In this document: one piece after another, positions 46,301 to 56,670 of the stretch
Position numbering within the stretch: the stretch's first letter is position 1
Layout: every line of letters starts with the position of its first letter
From: Hyposmocoma kahamanoa
Lineage: Eukaryota; Arthropoda; Insecta; Lepidoptera; Cosmopterigidae
Reading direction: 5' to 3'
Assembly: GCF_003589595.1 (NCBI RefSeq)
Contig: NW_020653852.1
Location: forward strand, 3,373,675 to 3,437,674
Length of the DNA stretch: 64,000 bases
Made by a program: the position numbers and the translations under genes
Notes under the pieces: generated by a model
Databases searched by the model: none
What the model saw: the letters and a program-made list of their open reading frames with translations, nothing else
What the model was told of the DNA's origin: nothing

Positions 46301-46886
46301 TCTCATAAACAACTTTATCTTTGTTGTGGGGATCTTTGCTGTACTTCACGTAGAAAACATGAACTGGTTCCTTTTTCTTTTTCTGGAGCGGGGGAGGTGG
46401 TGGCGCTGGGAGAGATTCGTTAGATTCTTTTATGATGATTTCGATAATAGGTTCAGGAGCTTCGTAATAGTGTGGAGGTGGTTCGTGGCTGTATAAAGGC
46501 GCAGTAGGCAAAGATCCATAAGTTGGACCATATGTGTATGCAGCTTGTTGGTCGGTTGGTGGTTGGTGTAGATTCAGGATTTTGGGTTGAGCATATAGTT
46601 CGTTCTGGTTCACAAAAGCATCGTCTAAATTATCCAGATTTGGATCATAGAGGGGATCTTTTTGAGAATACTGGACTACTGGTTCCATCTGCACGGCATA
46701 AGGAGGTAAATTCGATATTCTGCGTTCGCTAGTCAAAGATCTGAACTGAGTAACTCTTGAGTGGGGAAGAACTAAGGAATATTGAAGATTTTCCGGCGAT
46801 CTTATAGATTCCAACTGTCGTTTCGGTTTCGTTTTCGCTGTCGAGTTCTTGGCGCATGATACACTGAGCACAGCCAGAGCTGTGAC
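43354..46886 (-). CDS. Secreted Gln/Pro-rich insect protein, main exon
   Basis: A single 3533-nt open exon (1177 codons plus 2 nt). It starts at the acceptor TTGTTTCAG|GTCACA and ends at ACTGG|GTAAGC. With the micro-exon it begins M-L-VTALAVLSVSCA, a short hydrophobic signal peptide likely cut after SCA. Next come a basic stretch (KTKPKRQ), Tyr/Pro-rich sequence, PAPPPPPLQKKKKEPVHVFY followed by VKYSKDPHNKDKVVY, a His/Asp patch, and about 500 residues of Pro/Gln/Phe/Gly low-complexity repeats (e.g. FSLGLGPSRPPFF, FNFHPQPSPTPEQ). A poly-Gln zone with Q-Q-N-Q-Q-H units follows, then a compact, better conserved-looking C-terminal part (ELPDEVPDDLRQQLLSSGIL; NDKKYNRYLPLKVSGNQFP). PVHVFYVKY and KYNRYLPLKVSG resemble motifs of uncharacterised insect extracellular proteins; a cuticle or matrix role is inferred from composition only. 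Antisense open frames here are shadows of its codon bias. Confidence 0.85.
44450..44640 (-). repeat. Coding Gln/His/Asn tandem repeats (CAA/CAG array)
   Basis: Inside the main exon of the Gln-rich gene the DNA repeats a unit encoding Q-Q-N-Q-Q-H-Q with mixed CAA and CAG codons; near-identical 20-30-bp units recur between about 44520 and 44610. Copy number is likely to vary between individuals. Everything stays in frame because the unit is a multiple of three. Confidence 0.8.
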
Positions 46887-47073
46887 CTGAAACAATAGAA
46901 AAAATCTCCTGTTAACATAAAAAAATTAGACATCGATATTATTTAATCGAACATTTTTTTCCGGTGGCAAGAACAGAATTGAAATTTCCATTTTCGCGAG
47001 AAAATATCAACAAAGCGGCAGTTTTTAAAATAAGATGACAGATTCCGCTCGTGTTGTAGAAAACAAATCTTAC

Positions 47074-47079
47074 AAGCAT
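47074..47079 (-). CDS. Micro-exon with the start codon of the Gln/Pro-rich protein
   Basis: The main exon begins in phase 0 with VTALAVLSVSCA and has no ATG near its start, so the start codon must lie upstream. 187 bp upstream on the - strand is ATG CTT followed directly by GTAAGA, a good donor, giving Met-Leu joined to the hydrophobic stretch and so a complete signal peptide. A TATA-like box and initiator-like sequence lie 20-50 bp further upstream. Two-codon first coding exons are common in insect secreted and cuticular protein genes. The site is chosen by splice and frame logic, not by homology. Confidence 0.65.
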
Positions 47080-47094
47080 CGAAAGGGAACAAAT

Positions 47095-47130
47095 TACAAC
47101 TAAGTACGTAACAATAAGTAGTTATAAATG
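47095..47130 (-). promoter_or_regulatory. Putative core promoter of the Gln/Pro-rich gene (TATA-like and initiator)
   Basis: On the - strand TTTATAA (47122-47128) is followed about 27 bases later by CTTAGTTG, an arthropod initiator-like TTAGT around 47099-47104. This would give a 5' UTR of roughly 20 bases before the ATG at 47079. Spacing fits a TATA-directed start; no transcript evidence is available. Confidence 0.4.
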
Positions 47131-47733
47131 TTGCTAGAAACGACATTGATTCGATGGATTGCTCATTTAGAAGAATAGATGTTAGTGGTTGACGGCACAT
47201 ATTTTTCGAATCTGGAAGACAACGTGGAATTAGGAAACCCTCGGCGCACATGTTTCGATCAGATTGAGAATGTTCTTAGGTTAAAAGTATCAAGAATAAA
47301 TATGTACCTATGTGCGAAAAGACTGATGCGTTCGAAAGAAGTTTGGCAGGAGTGTAACGAGTGGAGTTTCATTGTGTCTAAGGTCTAATTATCCCGTTGG
47401 GAGTCAATATATATCGGAAGTTTTGATTTTTACTAAGAATTTAAAATTAAACTTGTGATATAAAATAACGCAATAAATTTTAACTAAAAGTAAAATTTCA
47501 TATCACTATTTAGTTCCAATCTATTGATTACTATAGTTTTTGTTAATTTTTTATAGATTGTTATTTATGTTTATGTACACGTTAACTTTGTGAGAGTCGA
47601 TTCAACGGCACATTGTCCTAAAAACCCGGTTGAAGTTTACGTTTTGTTTTTTTTTTGTATTTTTTTTTGCTGTTGCAATACTCGTAGGTTTTTTGTATGA
47701 CCTAATTTATTTCTATCTAGCAGCAATGTCTGC

Positions 47734-47772
47734 ACGTAAAAATATTTCTTACGTAAAGAAATATTTTTACGT
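47734..47772. repeat. Perfect 16-bp-arm palindrome
   Basis: ACGTAAAAATATTTCT and its exact inverse surround TACGTAA. Complementarity extends outward with small gaps (GCAAT at 47723 and ATTGC at 47775). Could form a cruciform or RNA hairpin; no gene is adjacent. Confidence 0.8.
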
Positions 47773-48029
47773 GAGATTGCTTGTAAGTCTATTAATGACT
47801 ATATTTTAGTACTCTACATTTAAAACACTTTATGGCTCAAACGCGGTCCATGCTGTCATTATATAAACAAAAAGAAATTCACGAGAACTTTTTTTACTAA
47901 CTATTAAACAAAAAATGATGTATTTGAAGGCTTTAAGTACATTTGAAAGGTTTTCAAATAAGGACATAACACTTTTGTATTTCAATAAACACAGAAAAAT
48001 TGAGATATCGAGTTTAAATTTATTCCAAG

Positions 48030-48069
48030 AATTCCATCCTTAAATGTAACAACATTTAAGAATGGAATT
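48030..48069. repeat. Short inverted repeat beside the transposase fossil
   Basis: Arms beginning AATTCCATCCTTAAATG and its near-perfect inverse (one mismatch) around a 4-base loop. The arm sequence resembles the end of the nearby transposase frame (near 48410), so it may be a rearranged 3' end. Confidence 0.55.
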
Positions 48070-48099
48070 TGTTCTAGTTCATACAACCACTGTGAGCAA

Positions 48100-48465
48100 G
48101 CTTGCAGCGGTCACACAGCTGGTCAAACAATCCATCTGTTGAAGAGGAAGTTCGATAACCGTGTAATCTCGCGAAATGTTTCAGTCGAATGGCCACCTCC
48201 CTCATGCGATCTAACGCCGTTTGCTAAATTACTTTTTATGGGGCTACGCTAAGGCGTTGGTTTATGCCAACAACGTTAAATGAGCTTAGGAACAATATCA
48301 AACGCGAAATTGCCAACGTTTCGGTTTATGTGTGGAAGAGTTGTGGAAAATTGGCTCCAAAAAATTTTACGCTGCTAACGTGCTCGCTGTGGTCACATGA
48401 ACGAGATCGAATTCTATTCTTAAATGTGACACGTGTATTGTATGCACCTGGAATAAATTAATTAT
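48100..48465 (+). pseudogene. Mariner/Tc1-type transposase, decayed C-terminal part
   Basis: Across shifting frames the + strand reads VISRNVSVEWPPPSCDLTPF, YFLWGYAKALVYANN, TLNELRNNIKREIANV and GHMNEIEFYS followed by a stop. These are the catalytic-region W-P-P-R-S-C-D-L-T-P-L-D-Y-F-L-W-G and C-terminal features of mariner-like transposases that use a DDE/D triad. At least two frameshifts and an in-frame stop are present. The N-terminal half is missing; an inverted 18-bp copy of the C-terminal end lies at 48030-48069. Confidence 0.7.
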
Positions 48466-48914
48466 TTGGTTTTGTGAAAACACAAAATTGTTAGTATTGT
48501 AAAACTCGATGTATTTCATAATTATTATTTTGTTGATTTTTGTGTTAACCTCAAATAAAACGTTAAATAAAATAGTGTCAAATAAAAAAATATACATGTG
48601 GTTTTTGAATAATATTATTTAAGTTCTCGAAAAGTACAGTATTAAATAACATCAGATACTTGTTAAGGTTCATTGTGACAAGAACATAATAAATTGTCCG
48701 AAAACCTTGCAAAGTTTCATTTGTTAGTACTTAATGGAAATAATAGCGAAATAAGCCACTGGGAAGTATTATTTTTATTTTGCCCAAAATTGTTTTTTAG
48801 AGGGAATACATTGTAACGACGTATTTAAATTAAAATTTATTTTCACGAAAATCAATAGTTTAGAAGTTATGATTTTTTAAATGTATTTTTTTAATTTTTT
48901 TTTTAATTTGATAC

Positions 48915-49090
48915 TTTAGTCACTGGCACTTGTTACTCTGAGCTTTTAGTCGCAAAAAACACGAAGGGCATACATTGCCACCGCACCCGTCGCCCTGGGA
49001 CATAAAGTCAAAACCAGAACACAGTAATAATGCTTATATTAATGCTAGGTGACAGTAATAAGTACTTTCAGAAGGAATTCTACTACTAAC
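48915..49090 (-). repeat. CR1-like tail repeat, diverged
   Basis: GCCACCGCACCCGTCGCCCT, AGAACACAGTAATAATGCTT. Confidence 0.6.
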
Positions 49091-49499
49091 TACAAGCACT
49101 GCTGAATTCGAGCCAAAGTGACAATACCTAATTAAGTTTTATTGGCCAAGTCGTGTGTTTTGAAAAATTTGCGTCTTCAAGTGACGTAATAGAGCCTGAT
49201 GTTAAACAAAAATTTATATAAGGACTTTTCGAGAAAACAACTGAACAATAGGTGTAAAGTGGTAAGAAATGTCGACTTACAGACATGTTAACGTAATATT
49301 ATACATATCTACAGTGCTGTGGAGAAAGTGCCTTAGCGAGAAGCGTCTTGTTTACTCAGTTTGGGACGTTTTGTTCCGCTTCGAGGTGTCGGAGACGAGA
49401 TTTTTGATGCTTTGATCTTTATTTATAAATAAAACATGTGTATTTTACAACTGCTGTTTTATTGTTATTGCAAGTCTTTGTTACGAATAATTATATAAC

Positions 49500-49650
49500 A
49501 TTTAACAAGGAGTGTCACGTTGCTCGAAAGCTTGACTCCTGGTACAAAGCGATCCTCGAACGGCAACCTTGGGGTGATAAACACCCCAGGGGGAGATCGC
49601 AGTTGCGGTGCATACACCGATATTATTGAAAACTGCTAGGAAGAAGAAGA
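49500..49650 (+). mobile_element. Small LINE-end remnant
   Basis: Short open frame LERQPWGDKHPRGRSQLRC and a GAAGAAGAAG end resemble the C-terminus and tail of an RTE-like LINE. Followed at 49715-49765 by a twice-repeated GGGGGTCTACTC motif. Confidence 0.35.
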
Positions 49651-50160
49651 ATATATAACATTTAGTCAACCGGTTTCTACAACAAAAAGGAATTCCCTGT
49701 AGAGAATCAGTTAAATTAATAACAGGGGGTCTACTCTTGGTGATAACAGGGGGTCTACTCCTGTACTCTGTCCGATATCCGTCCGTAACAATTACTATCA
49801 AATAATACTCGACCAAATTAAAAAACAAAGACAAGTAAAAGAGAACAAAAAAAGGCACCTGGATCAGAATCAATTTATAAAAGTTAATTTCTCGCTTATT
49901 CTACTGGAATCGATCGTTCTTTCTCGTTTAGCGCCCATAATTCTAACAGCGCCATCGAGATCGACGATTTTATTATTATGCATAGTAATAATATATAATA
50001 AATGATAATATTATAATAAGCTTTATTTATCACTTACAACAGTACAGGTTACTATATATAACTTATTCAATTTCTATTTGTTAGTACGGTTAGTATTGTC
50101 TTAATGTACAGTTAGTAGTGTTATGTGTAAGGGTCGCTTTTAGCGGTGAAAGCTTTTTAA

Positions 50161-50377
50161 ACTGCCTCTGTGGCCGAATGGTTACCATGCCGGACTGCCA
50201 TGCAGAGGTCCCAGGTTCGATTCCCGGGTCGGGAGAAATATTTGTATGGCCTACATTTATTTCTCTCGTGAGTTTGGGTGTAATTTGTGGTTGTCTACGT
50301 GTGTATCCATGGCACCCGCGACACAGGGTATCCCTAGTGCGGGGCTATGTTGAGTGTGTACGTTATTAAAAAAAAAA
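50161..50377 (+). mobile_element. tRNA-derived SINE, full copy
   Basis: A box TGGCCGAATGGTTA, B box GGTTCGATTCCCGGG, body as in the 4.0-kb copy, and a final A-run (AAAAAAAAAA near 50368). It is the youngest-looking copy here. Confidence 0.85.
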
Positions 50378-50394
50378 GCCTCCTCCATCTTGTT

Positions 50395-50600
50395 CCAACA
50401 GACTCCGTTCTGTGCCAGTCTTGGCCATAGTGTTCCTGCTACCTCTACGATATCATCACTCCGCCTCTTTGATGGCCTGACTCGTCTCCTTTTCTTATAA
50501 ATCGGATACCAGTTAGTGACTATCTGTGACCACCTGTCTGAGGGTCTATGTTTCTTTGAATATGACTAGCCCATTTCCACTTTAGTGATAACATAGGTAA
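50395..50600 (-). mobile_element. Probable LINE coding fragment
   Basis: C/T-rich on the + strand with GGCCTGACTCGTCTCCTTTT, TCTGTGACCACCTGTCTGAG and AGCCCATTTCCACTTTAG, typical of an antisense view of LINE ORF2 ends. Directly after a SINE copy. Low certainty. Confidence 0.35.
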
Positions 50601-50639
50601 GTTTTTTTTGTATATAATAGACACACGCTTAGCCACAAT

Positions 50640-50935
50640 CTTATCTGATGTTAAGCGACGATGTGACCGACGATGGCACGAGTTTGCCTAAAAAATGCCT
50701 ATTCACTCTAGCCTTGAATAGCCCCAAATTGTACTTTTCGGGAAATATAGATGTAGAGCATTCCAATCCTTTGCCGTACGCATCAGAAAGGAGGAGGCAA
50801 AGCGCTTAGTTCTAGCATCAAATGTGATAGGAGCGTGACTAAAAATTCCGACACGTACGATCTACATTTGCTCTTATTGGAATGCCACGAAACTGGTTCC
50901 CAAAAGCTTCCTATCATGGCCTAAGGTACAATGGG
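50640..50935 (-). mobile_element. LINE 3'-end repeat, copy 1
   Basis: Contains TGATGTTAAGCGACGATGTG at its left and GACACGTACGATCTACATTT, CACGAAACTGGTTCCCAAAAG at its right. The right 130 bp recurs inverted at 55672-55795. Confidence 0.6.
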
Positions 50936-51057
50936 TGGAAAATCAACGACATAAGAATGGAGTGCCGGAGACCTTCTAGTCGACTGAAGTTAAAAAGCAC
51001 TGGAATTTTAACCATAATTATCACCGTCCGTTGCTCGATTTCACCAACAGCAGGATG

Positions 51058-51185
51058 TAAGCATCGCGTATATTTGTTTTTTCAAACAAACCAACGTTCC
51101 GAGCCCTTTACAAGTCCCATGGTCACGGGTGACTAAATAAACAAATGTACGTGATATAGATCCGAAAAAATAGTTTCATTACGTA
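51058..51185. mobile_element. Foldback element fragment, TTAGGTTTTCGCG family
   Basis: Contains ATCGCGTATATTTGTTTTTT, CCTTTACAAGTCCCATGGTC and the inverse-arm remnant GAAAAAATAGTTTCATTACG. Confidence 0.65.
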
Positions 51186-51505
51186 TGGTTCTGAGGCTTG
51201 AACACTCACATTTAAAGAAGAACGACAGTCCTATGAATGGTAGCTGGAGAGTTCGCACTAACGCCGAAATACAAGAGCTCGTCTCCTAGCGAAACATCAT
51301 CGGCGAAACCAAAGCGCTTCCCTGACTCGGCCATTTAGAAAGGATGGGCGAGGATCGGAACGTGAAACGAGCCTATCTGGGTCCACCTACTGGACGAAGA
51401 CCGGTTGGTGGTCTCAGGTATCGCTGGAGTGACGCCGTAGAGGTGGATCTGGATCCCGATTAAGAACTCTTCGATATTTTAACCGAATCGTGCGATTCAA
51501 TATCG
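51178..51505 (+). mobile_element. LINE reverse transcriptase C-terminal fragment
   Basis: TYGSEA near the start, then in another frame LGHLERMGEDRNVKRAYLGP and PTGRRPVGGLRYRWSDAVEV. Standard LINE end motifs; interrupted by stops. Adjacent to a foldback fragment on its left. Confidence 0.65.
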
Positions 51506-51984
51506 TTCTCAAATCGAAGGGCGCTTTCCGAGCTATTCAGAACATTGTGAGTTAAATGTTAGACTCGGATTCGGATACGATATCTTTATCCAACAGCATT
51601 TACAGAGTTAGTCGATGAAATAGATTATAAGAAAAATGAAAATCCTTTTATATGTATTTTTAAGACTTTAAAGGCCTAAAATATAGGAATTCATTAGTCT
51701 TGCATTAAAATAAATTAATAAAATTGAACGAAATCCTGACTTTATTTAAAATAATAAGAGATTAACATATTACATTCTTGCTTTGTAAACAATAGGACGT
51801 TCGGTAACTTTCAACCGATAACTATGTTTTGAATAACGTTTGTAGCCTTTGCCGGTCGAGAAGTTCGAGTAATCGTACGGGTGTGACGTCATTTCGGTTC
51901 GGTTTCGAATACGACAGTTGGACGTTCGATTCGAGAGTTGTGAATAAAAATGAAAAGAAATCGGTCGACAACTGAGTTATCGTA

Positions 51985-52135
51985 AGGTTCTGAATGCTCC
52001 CCCAACCCAGCGTGACCTACAAGCCATCTATTGGCGCGAGATTGCACAGGATCCAAGAGAGCGACATCATCTTCTTTCGGAGGGCAAGACACATTTTGGG
52101 TCGCTGAGCCAGCGGAGTAAGTAAGTACATATGTG
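51985..52135 (-). mobile_element. LINE 3' end fragment
   Basis: On the - strand CGCTGGCTCAGCGACCCAAA, then a stretch in which CTCTCTTGGATCCTG and GCCAATAGATGGCTTGTAGG occur. It resembles a 3'-terminal repeat I associate with insect LINEs; clade unknown. Confidence 0.4.
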
Positions 52136-52606
52136 TAACAATCGCGAAAACTCGATATTTTCATCCGTGATTTTCTCATCCTGTTACATTCGATTGAATG
52201 TAACAAGATGAGAAATGAATGAATTTATGAATCTGTAGATTTACAGATTCATAAACTCAAACAACGTTTGTCTTATCTATCATTTTGTGACGCATTCACT
52301 GAGTTCACTACCATACCACGTCACGCTTTGGTACGTATCACGCGCCGTAACGTGCATTTATCACGTAACGACAGTAGTGAAAATAAATTTCTTTCTAACT
52401 TGGCAGACTTTAGCATCTCTTCATACCCCAAAACAACATGTGATCATAGGCAAAAACTCAAAAGGACATAAAGGTTTTTCTCACTGGGTTAATGAGAGTT
52501 CGTGATCATACCTCATCGTACACTTTAACACAACTGCATAAACCTTTCCACTATTTAAAACAGTATATTATACATCGAGTTCTTAGGTTTTCGCGATTGT
52601 ACACAT

Positions 52607-52778
52607 AGGAAATGAAACTATTTTTCCGTATTTAAATCGCGTATATTTGTTTTTTCAAACAAAGACTGTACCACCTCAGTCAACCATGACCATGGGACCT
52701 GTAAAGGGCCCGAAACGTCGGTTTGTTTGAAAAAACAAATATACGCGATTTAAATACGGAAAAATAGTTTCATTTCCT
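52607..52778. mobile_element. Foldback element with perfect 57-bp arms (TTAGGTTTTCGCG family)
   Basis: Arms at 52607-52663 and 52722-52778 are exact inverse copies over 57 bases with a 58-base loop containing GGGCCC and CATGGTCATGG-like sequence. Left of it, GAGTTCTTAGGTTTTCGCG is the shared family start. At least seven other pieces occur in the window. Confidence 0.85.
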
Positions 52779-53129
52779 AAGTATATTACATGTTGGGAAC
52801 TTGAGAGACGTCGTTTTTCGGCGTCGGGAAGTGAACGTGCTTTACAGCTCCGCCACCAATGAGGAGATTTCGTAGTGGACTCAGAGGCGACAGTGAGTGA
52901 CAGGAAATAGGGAGGTTACTGTATGTGCACCCGGAGCGGCTCACTCGAGATACTCGACGAGTAGGATGAAGTCAAGTGACAGAGGTCTGTGACAACCTTT
53001 TACACTGGGTGAACTGCGTCAGAACCTGAACTTATAAGATTCCTGCGCGCACAGGTTATAGTGTCTTTCTCGTATACCCTATCGGACGGTAGGAAGGGTC
53101 GCTATAATTAAAACTAATGTAGAAATACC

Positions 53130-53275
53130 AAGTGCCGGGAAGAACTAGTTGTGCGCTTGATGGTAAATGACACTCCTGTCCTTAACAGTGCCGCTCAGAG
53201 TTTTATATTGCAAAGATTAAAAAACATAAGTTGTGCAGTCCCATGTGCTTGTAACTTCACCAATACTTGTCTTGA
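53130..53275 (-). repeat. CR1-like tail repeat, 3' part
   Basis: CTAGTTGTGCGCTTGATGGT, GTGCCGCTCAGAGTTTTATA, CCCATGTGCTTGTAACTTCA. Confidence 0.65.
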
Positions 53276-53676
53276 ATTTATTTATGTTATGTATGAAAAT
53301 TAGATAACAGCATTAATTAATGTTATACAAAATAACTTTCGTTTATTACGACGTAATGGTCGACACATTATTAATTGAATAGATAGTTATCTGCTATCTC
53401 GTAGTTCCGAAGTAGATAAGTGTATGTATACATTTATGTAAAAGCTTCATTTCAATAATACGATATTTCATTTTTAGTTTCCAATTGGCAAAATCACTGT
53501 ATCTAGCTTTTTTGTTATTAGCAAAGACCTTGAAAAGCTGAATGTATTAAATACGTAAATAAATAAACGGTTAAATTAATTAAAAATAAATATTTACATA
53601 AACAAATCATATTAAATATGAATACTAAAGTATCTTCATATTGAATAAAAGGCTAAAACTCAAAACAAAATGGCTA

Positions 53677-53870
53677 CATATCGAGTTCTTAGGTTTTCGC
53701 GATTGTTACACATAGGAAATGAAAATATTTTTCCGGATTTGGTCACTATTGACACATGGTCACAGTCAATCGTGACCATGAGACCTGTAAAGGGCCCGAA
53801 ACGTCGGTTTGTTTGAAAAAATATACGCGATTTAAATCCGGAAAAATAGTTTCGTTTCATAAAATGGCTA
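53677..53870. mobile_element. Foldback element, TTAGGTTTTCGCG family
   Basis: Starts TCGAGTTCTTAGGTTTTCGC like the 52.6-kb copy. Arms around GGAAATGAAAATATTTTTCCGG and its inverse at 53837-53860 are partly deleted. The central part reads ACCTGTAAAGGGCCCGAAAC. Confidence 0.75.
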
Positions 53871-54682
53871 CATTTTTACTCACAACAACAAAACCTCTTC
53901 TAAACACACAATCGTATTAAAAAAACTTTCTAAGCATTTTTTAGCAAATACGATACATCTCGGTTAGTTAGAGTTTTTATTTAGTTATATGTGCAAATTT
54001 GTTCAAGCATCTATGGTTTAATTATTTGTTTTTGGTTCAAAAATGTGTGTGTTTTTTCTTGAATCTAGAAATCCTTTTAACTTATTTAAGTGTAATATTC
54101 AGTACGCGTTGTTAATGAAATAGTTTAGATTTTTTCTTTAGAGGAATAAGGGGAAACTATAATACGACAATACCGTGATTTTAAAGAGATATTATTCAAG
54201 TGTATTACTTTCTTCAAGTTAAATTAAATACTCCTATTCCAATCTCTGCTAATTTTTTGGAGTTGTAAAATATTTATAGCCTCGTATTTTACCCTGTTTA
54301 TAAATATCATTTAAAATTAAAGAGCGCTTTGGCCGTTGTTTGACGGAGAGAACTAAAATTTTCTCTCCTTTCTTTACTTATAAGTTATAACCCCAGAGAC
54401 GGATGCATTTAAACTAAATTAAGTATAGTTTCCATTTATAATACAAATTTGATTCATTACAGTATAATAACGCCTTTAAGGGCCGAATCTCTGTAGTGCG
54501 CTATAGAGGCGCGCACGGATCCCTATTATGCGATAATGAGAAAATGTTGCGCTTGTGCACTCTCCCGGCTCTCATTCAGCACTAACGACTCCTGAGGGTC
54601 AACGCCGATCTCTGAGGGTCATTGCTGCATCCCTGAATGTCCCACACTTAGTGTTGAGAAGTTCTGGTAAATATTTTTTTTA

Positions 54683-54968
54683 TGACACCCAGTGACGAGA
54701 TGAACAAGTCGTGCACCTGGTGGTAAGCGACACGTCTATAAATGACAGTTACAATATTGCTCTGAGCTTCAAATCGCAAAGGTCCGAGGAGCATTGCCAC
54801 TGCACCCGTCACTCTGAGACATAAGTTGACAAGTTCCATGTGCTTGTAATTTCACCAGCACCATTACCCTTCAAAACCAGAACGCAGCGCGCATTACTAC
54901 TTGGCAGCAAAAATAGATAAGATGACAGTACTTACTTGTACAAGCCCTTTCACAAGCTCTACTGTTAC
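54683..54968 (-). repeat. CR1-like tail repeat, near full length
   Basis: AACAAGTCGTGCACCTGGTG, GAGACATAAGTTGACAAGTT, CCCTTTCACAAGCTCTACTG. Confidence 0.75.
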
Positions 54969-55104
54969 CTTACCAAAATGTTTATAAACCTGTTGTTATC
55001 ATTGTAGCTATGAGATACTAATATTAGATTAGAAGTTGTATTACCTAACTAGCTAACTATAATGGATTATGTCCGAAGTAAAATCTATTATTATTATTAT
55101 CTAT

Positions 55105-55215
55105 CTAATTTAGACTCTCGCCTCCACCATTACCCAAAAGATGCATTTTGAAGGAGAGGCGGTATTCCCCGGCACAGTCGGCCGGCACTCAGGTTCAAGA
55201 ACCGGCGAACGATTA
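55105..55215 (+). repeat. Dispersed repeat with GGAGAGGCG, copy 2
   Basis: TTTAGACTCTCGCCTCCACC, GGAGAGGCGGTATTCCCCGG and GCACAGTCGGCCGG mirror the repeat at 36590-36715. Confidence 0.55.
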
Positions 55216-55227
55216 TAATTAACTATT

Positions 55228-55480
55228 ATTGAATAGAATAGAATATACATTTATTGCAACGCCACACATACCACAAAATAAAAAGTCCAAAAATAACATA
55301 AAATAAGGAAAAATGGACAAAAAGCAAACAAAAAAAAACAAAATATAACAACTGCAAATTTCGTATTATTATTTGTGCGGTTGTGGCGTACGCAAAAGGC
55401 CTTTAATCAGCTTATTCCACAGCCGTAATTGACTGTGGCGGTTTTCAATGAGCCCTGCGAGATGCGTGACGCACGTGTAT
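55228..55480 (-). mobile_element. Probable LINE 3' end with GAATA repeats
   Basis: GAATAGAATAGAATATAC at the left and ATTTATTGCAACGCC next to it, then TGTGGCGTACGC and TTATTCCACAGCCGTAATTG: the layout of lepidopteran LINE ends anchored on a GAATA array. Clade not determined. Confidence 0.4.
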
Positions 55481-55671
55481 AGTTCTTATTGTTATGTAGA
55501 AATATTTCTTTCACAAATAACAAACCAGTTATCTATTAAAAATACAACGTGTTACTATAGTTAATTACGTAGTTATCTGTACTAGACGTTTCAGACAACT
55601 ATCGCCAAATTAACCAGACATTAATATGTGTATAAGATTAATATAATGAAAATGATGCTAGACGTTTGTGC

Positions 55672-55795
55672 CTTAGGCCATGACAGGAAGCTTTTGGGAA
55701 CCAGTTTCGTGGCATTCCAATAAGAGCAAATGTAGATCGTACGTGTCGGAATTTTTAGTCACGCTCCTATCACATTTGGTGCTAGAATTAGAATA
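55672..55795 (+). mobile_element. LINE 3'-end repeat, copy 2
   Basis: Inverse of 50805-50930 with very few differences: AGCTTTTGGGAACCAGTTTC, GAGCAAATGTAGATCGTACG. High identity suggests recent spread. Confidence 0.65.
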
Positions 55796-56307
55796 ATTAT
55801 GGTTCTTTTTACTGATTAACATATGGTGCTATTACTTCTTGTACTATTTTTAGAATCAATAAATTAAAGTTTTACGGAGTTTCATGACTGCATAGTTAAC
55901 TTATTCGTTGTAATATATTGTATCCTTTCCATCTGAGAAGATCATGATCATAGATGGTATTCCGTGGCTTAGATCTGCTGGAAGACGTTGGTCCGAATTC
56001 AGCCAGATCGAAAGTTTTTTTTTTCCGATTTTTATAACATTATATAATATATAATGCTCTGTCGCGACAACGGACGTAGCTAGTTGAATTTTTTAAATTA
56101 ATTTTATAATCACTAGTAATCTAAATCATGTGTCAATTTTACTAAAGTTCATAGCCACTACAGCCTTATCATGTACCTATGAATACGTATCTGTAATTCA
56201 GTATAACTCGGCCACTTTAAGGGTAAGTGTCTACTTAATATCCATCAAGTTAGGGACTGTTTTGTAAAAATGTACTTGTTTTCTATATATACCTTTCAAT
56301 GTTACAG

Positions 56308-56670
56308 CCTTAGAATAATAACGCATAGAATGATAGTTTCATATCAAATGAACTGTCACAAGTGAGGTAAAAATCAAATTCATGTAGGGTAGTTTTAGTA
56401 GTAGGTTAATTTTCGGTTTTAGTGAATATTTATATAAAAATACAAGTCGAAACGCGTTACTTCCTTGTGGAATGTGACGTTAGTATCTATTTTATGTTTG
56501 TCTGACGTATTTTTACACTCATTTACCGCACATTTCGTCATTTTTAGCTAAAATTCTGGAGTTGTTCGCGGTGCAAGTTGACCTTGAGCACTGAAGGCCC
56601 GCCCGCTCGTGTAGCTCGCTCGCTCACTTAGCGTATGCGGGCTAGGTTTCTATGCGTTATTATTCTAAGG
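56308..56670. mobile_element. CCTTAGAATAATAACGC TIR element, 363 bp
   Basis: Perfect terminal inverted repeats of at least 23 bp, starting CCTTAGAATAATAACGC; flanks TTACAG on both sides (56302-56307, 56671-56676). Interior includes a GC-rich stretch near 56597-56640 (CGCCCGCTCGTGTAGCTCGC). No coding capacity. Confidence 0.8.

Noticed and set aside
45021..46496. Several + strand open frames of 70-141 codons
   Set aside because: They are antisense shadows of the Gln/Pro-rich exon, whose codon bias removes stops on the other strand.
46943..47251. 102-codon - strand frame over the 5' region of the Gln-rich gene
   Set aside because: It is out of frame with the micro-exon and runs through the promoter and first intron; no similarity seen.
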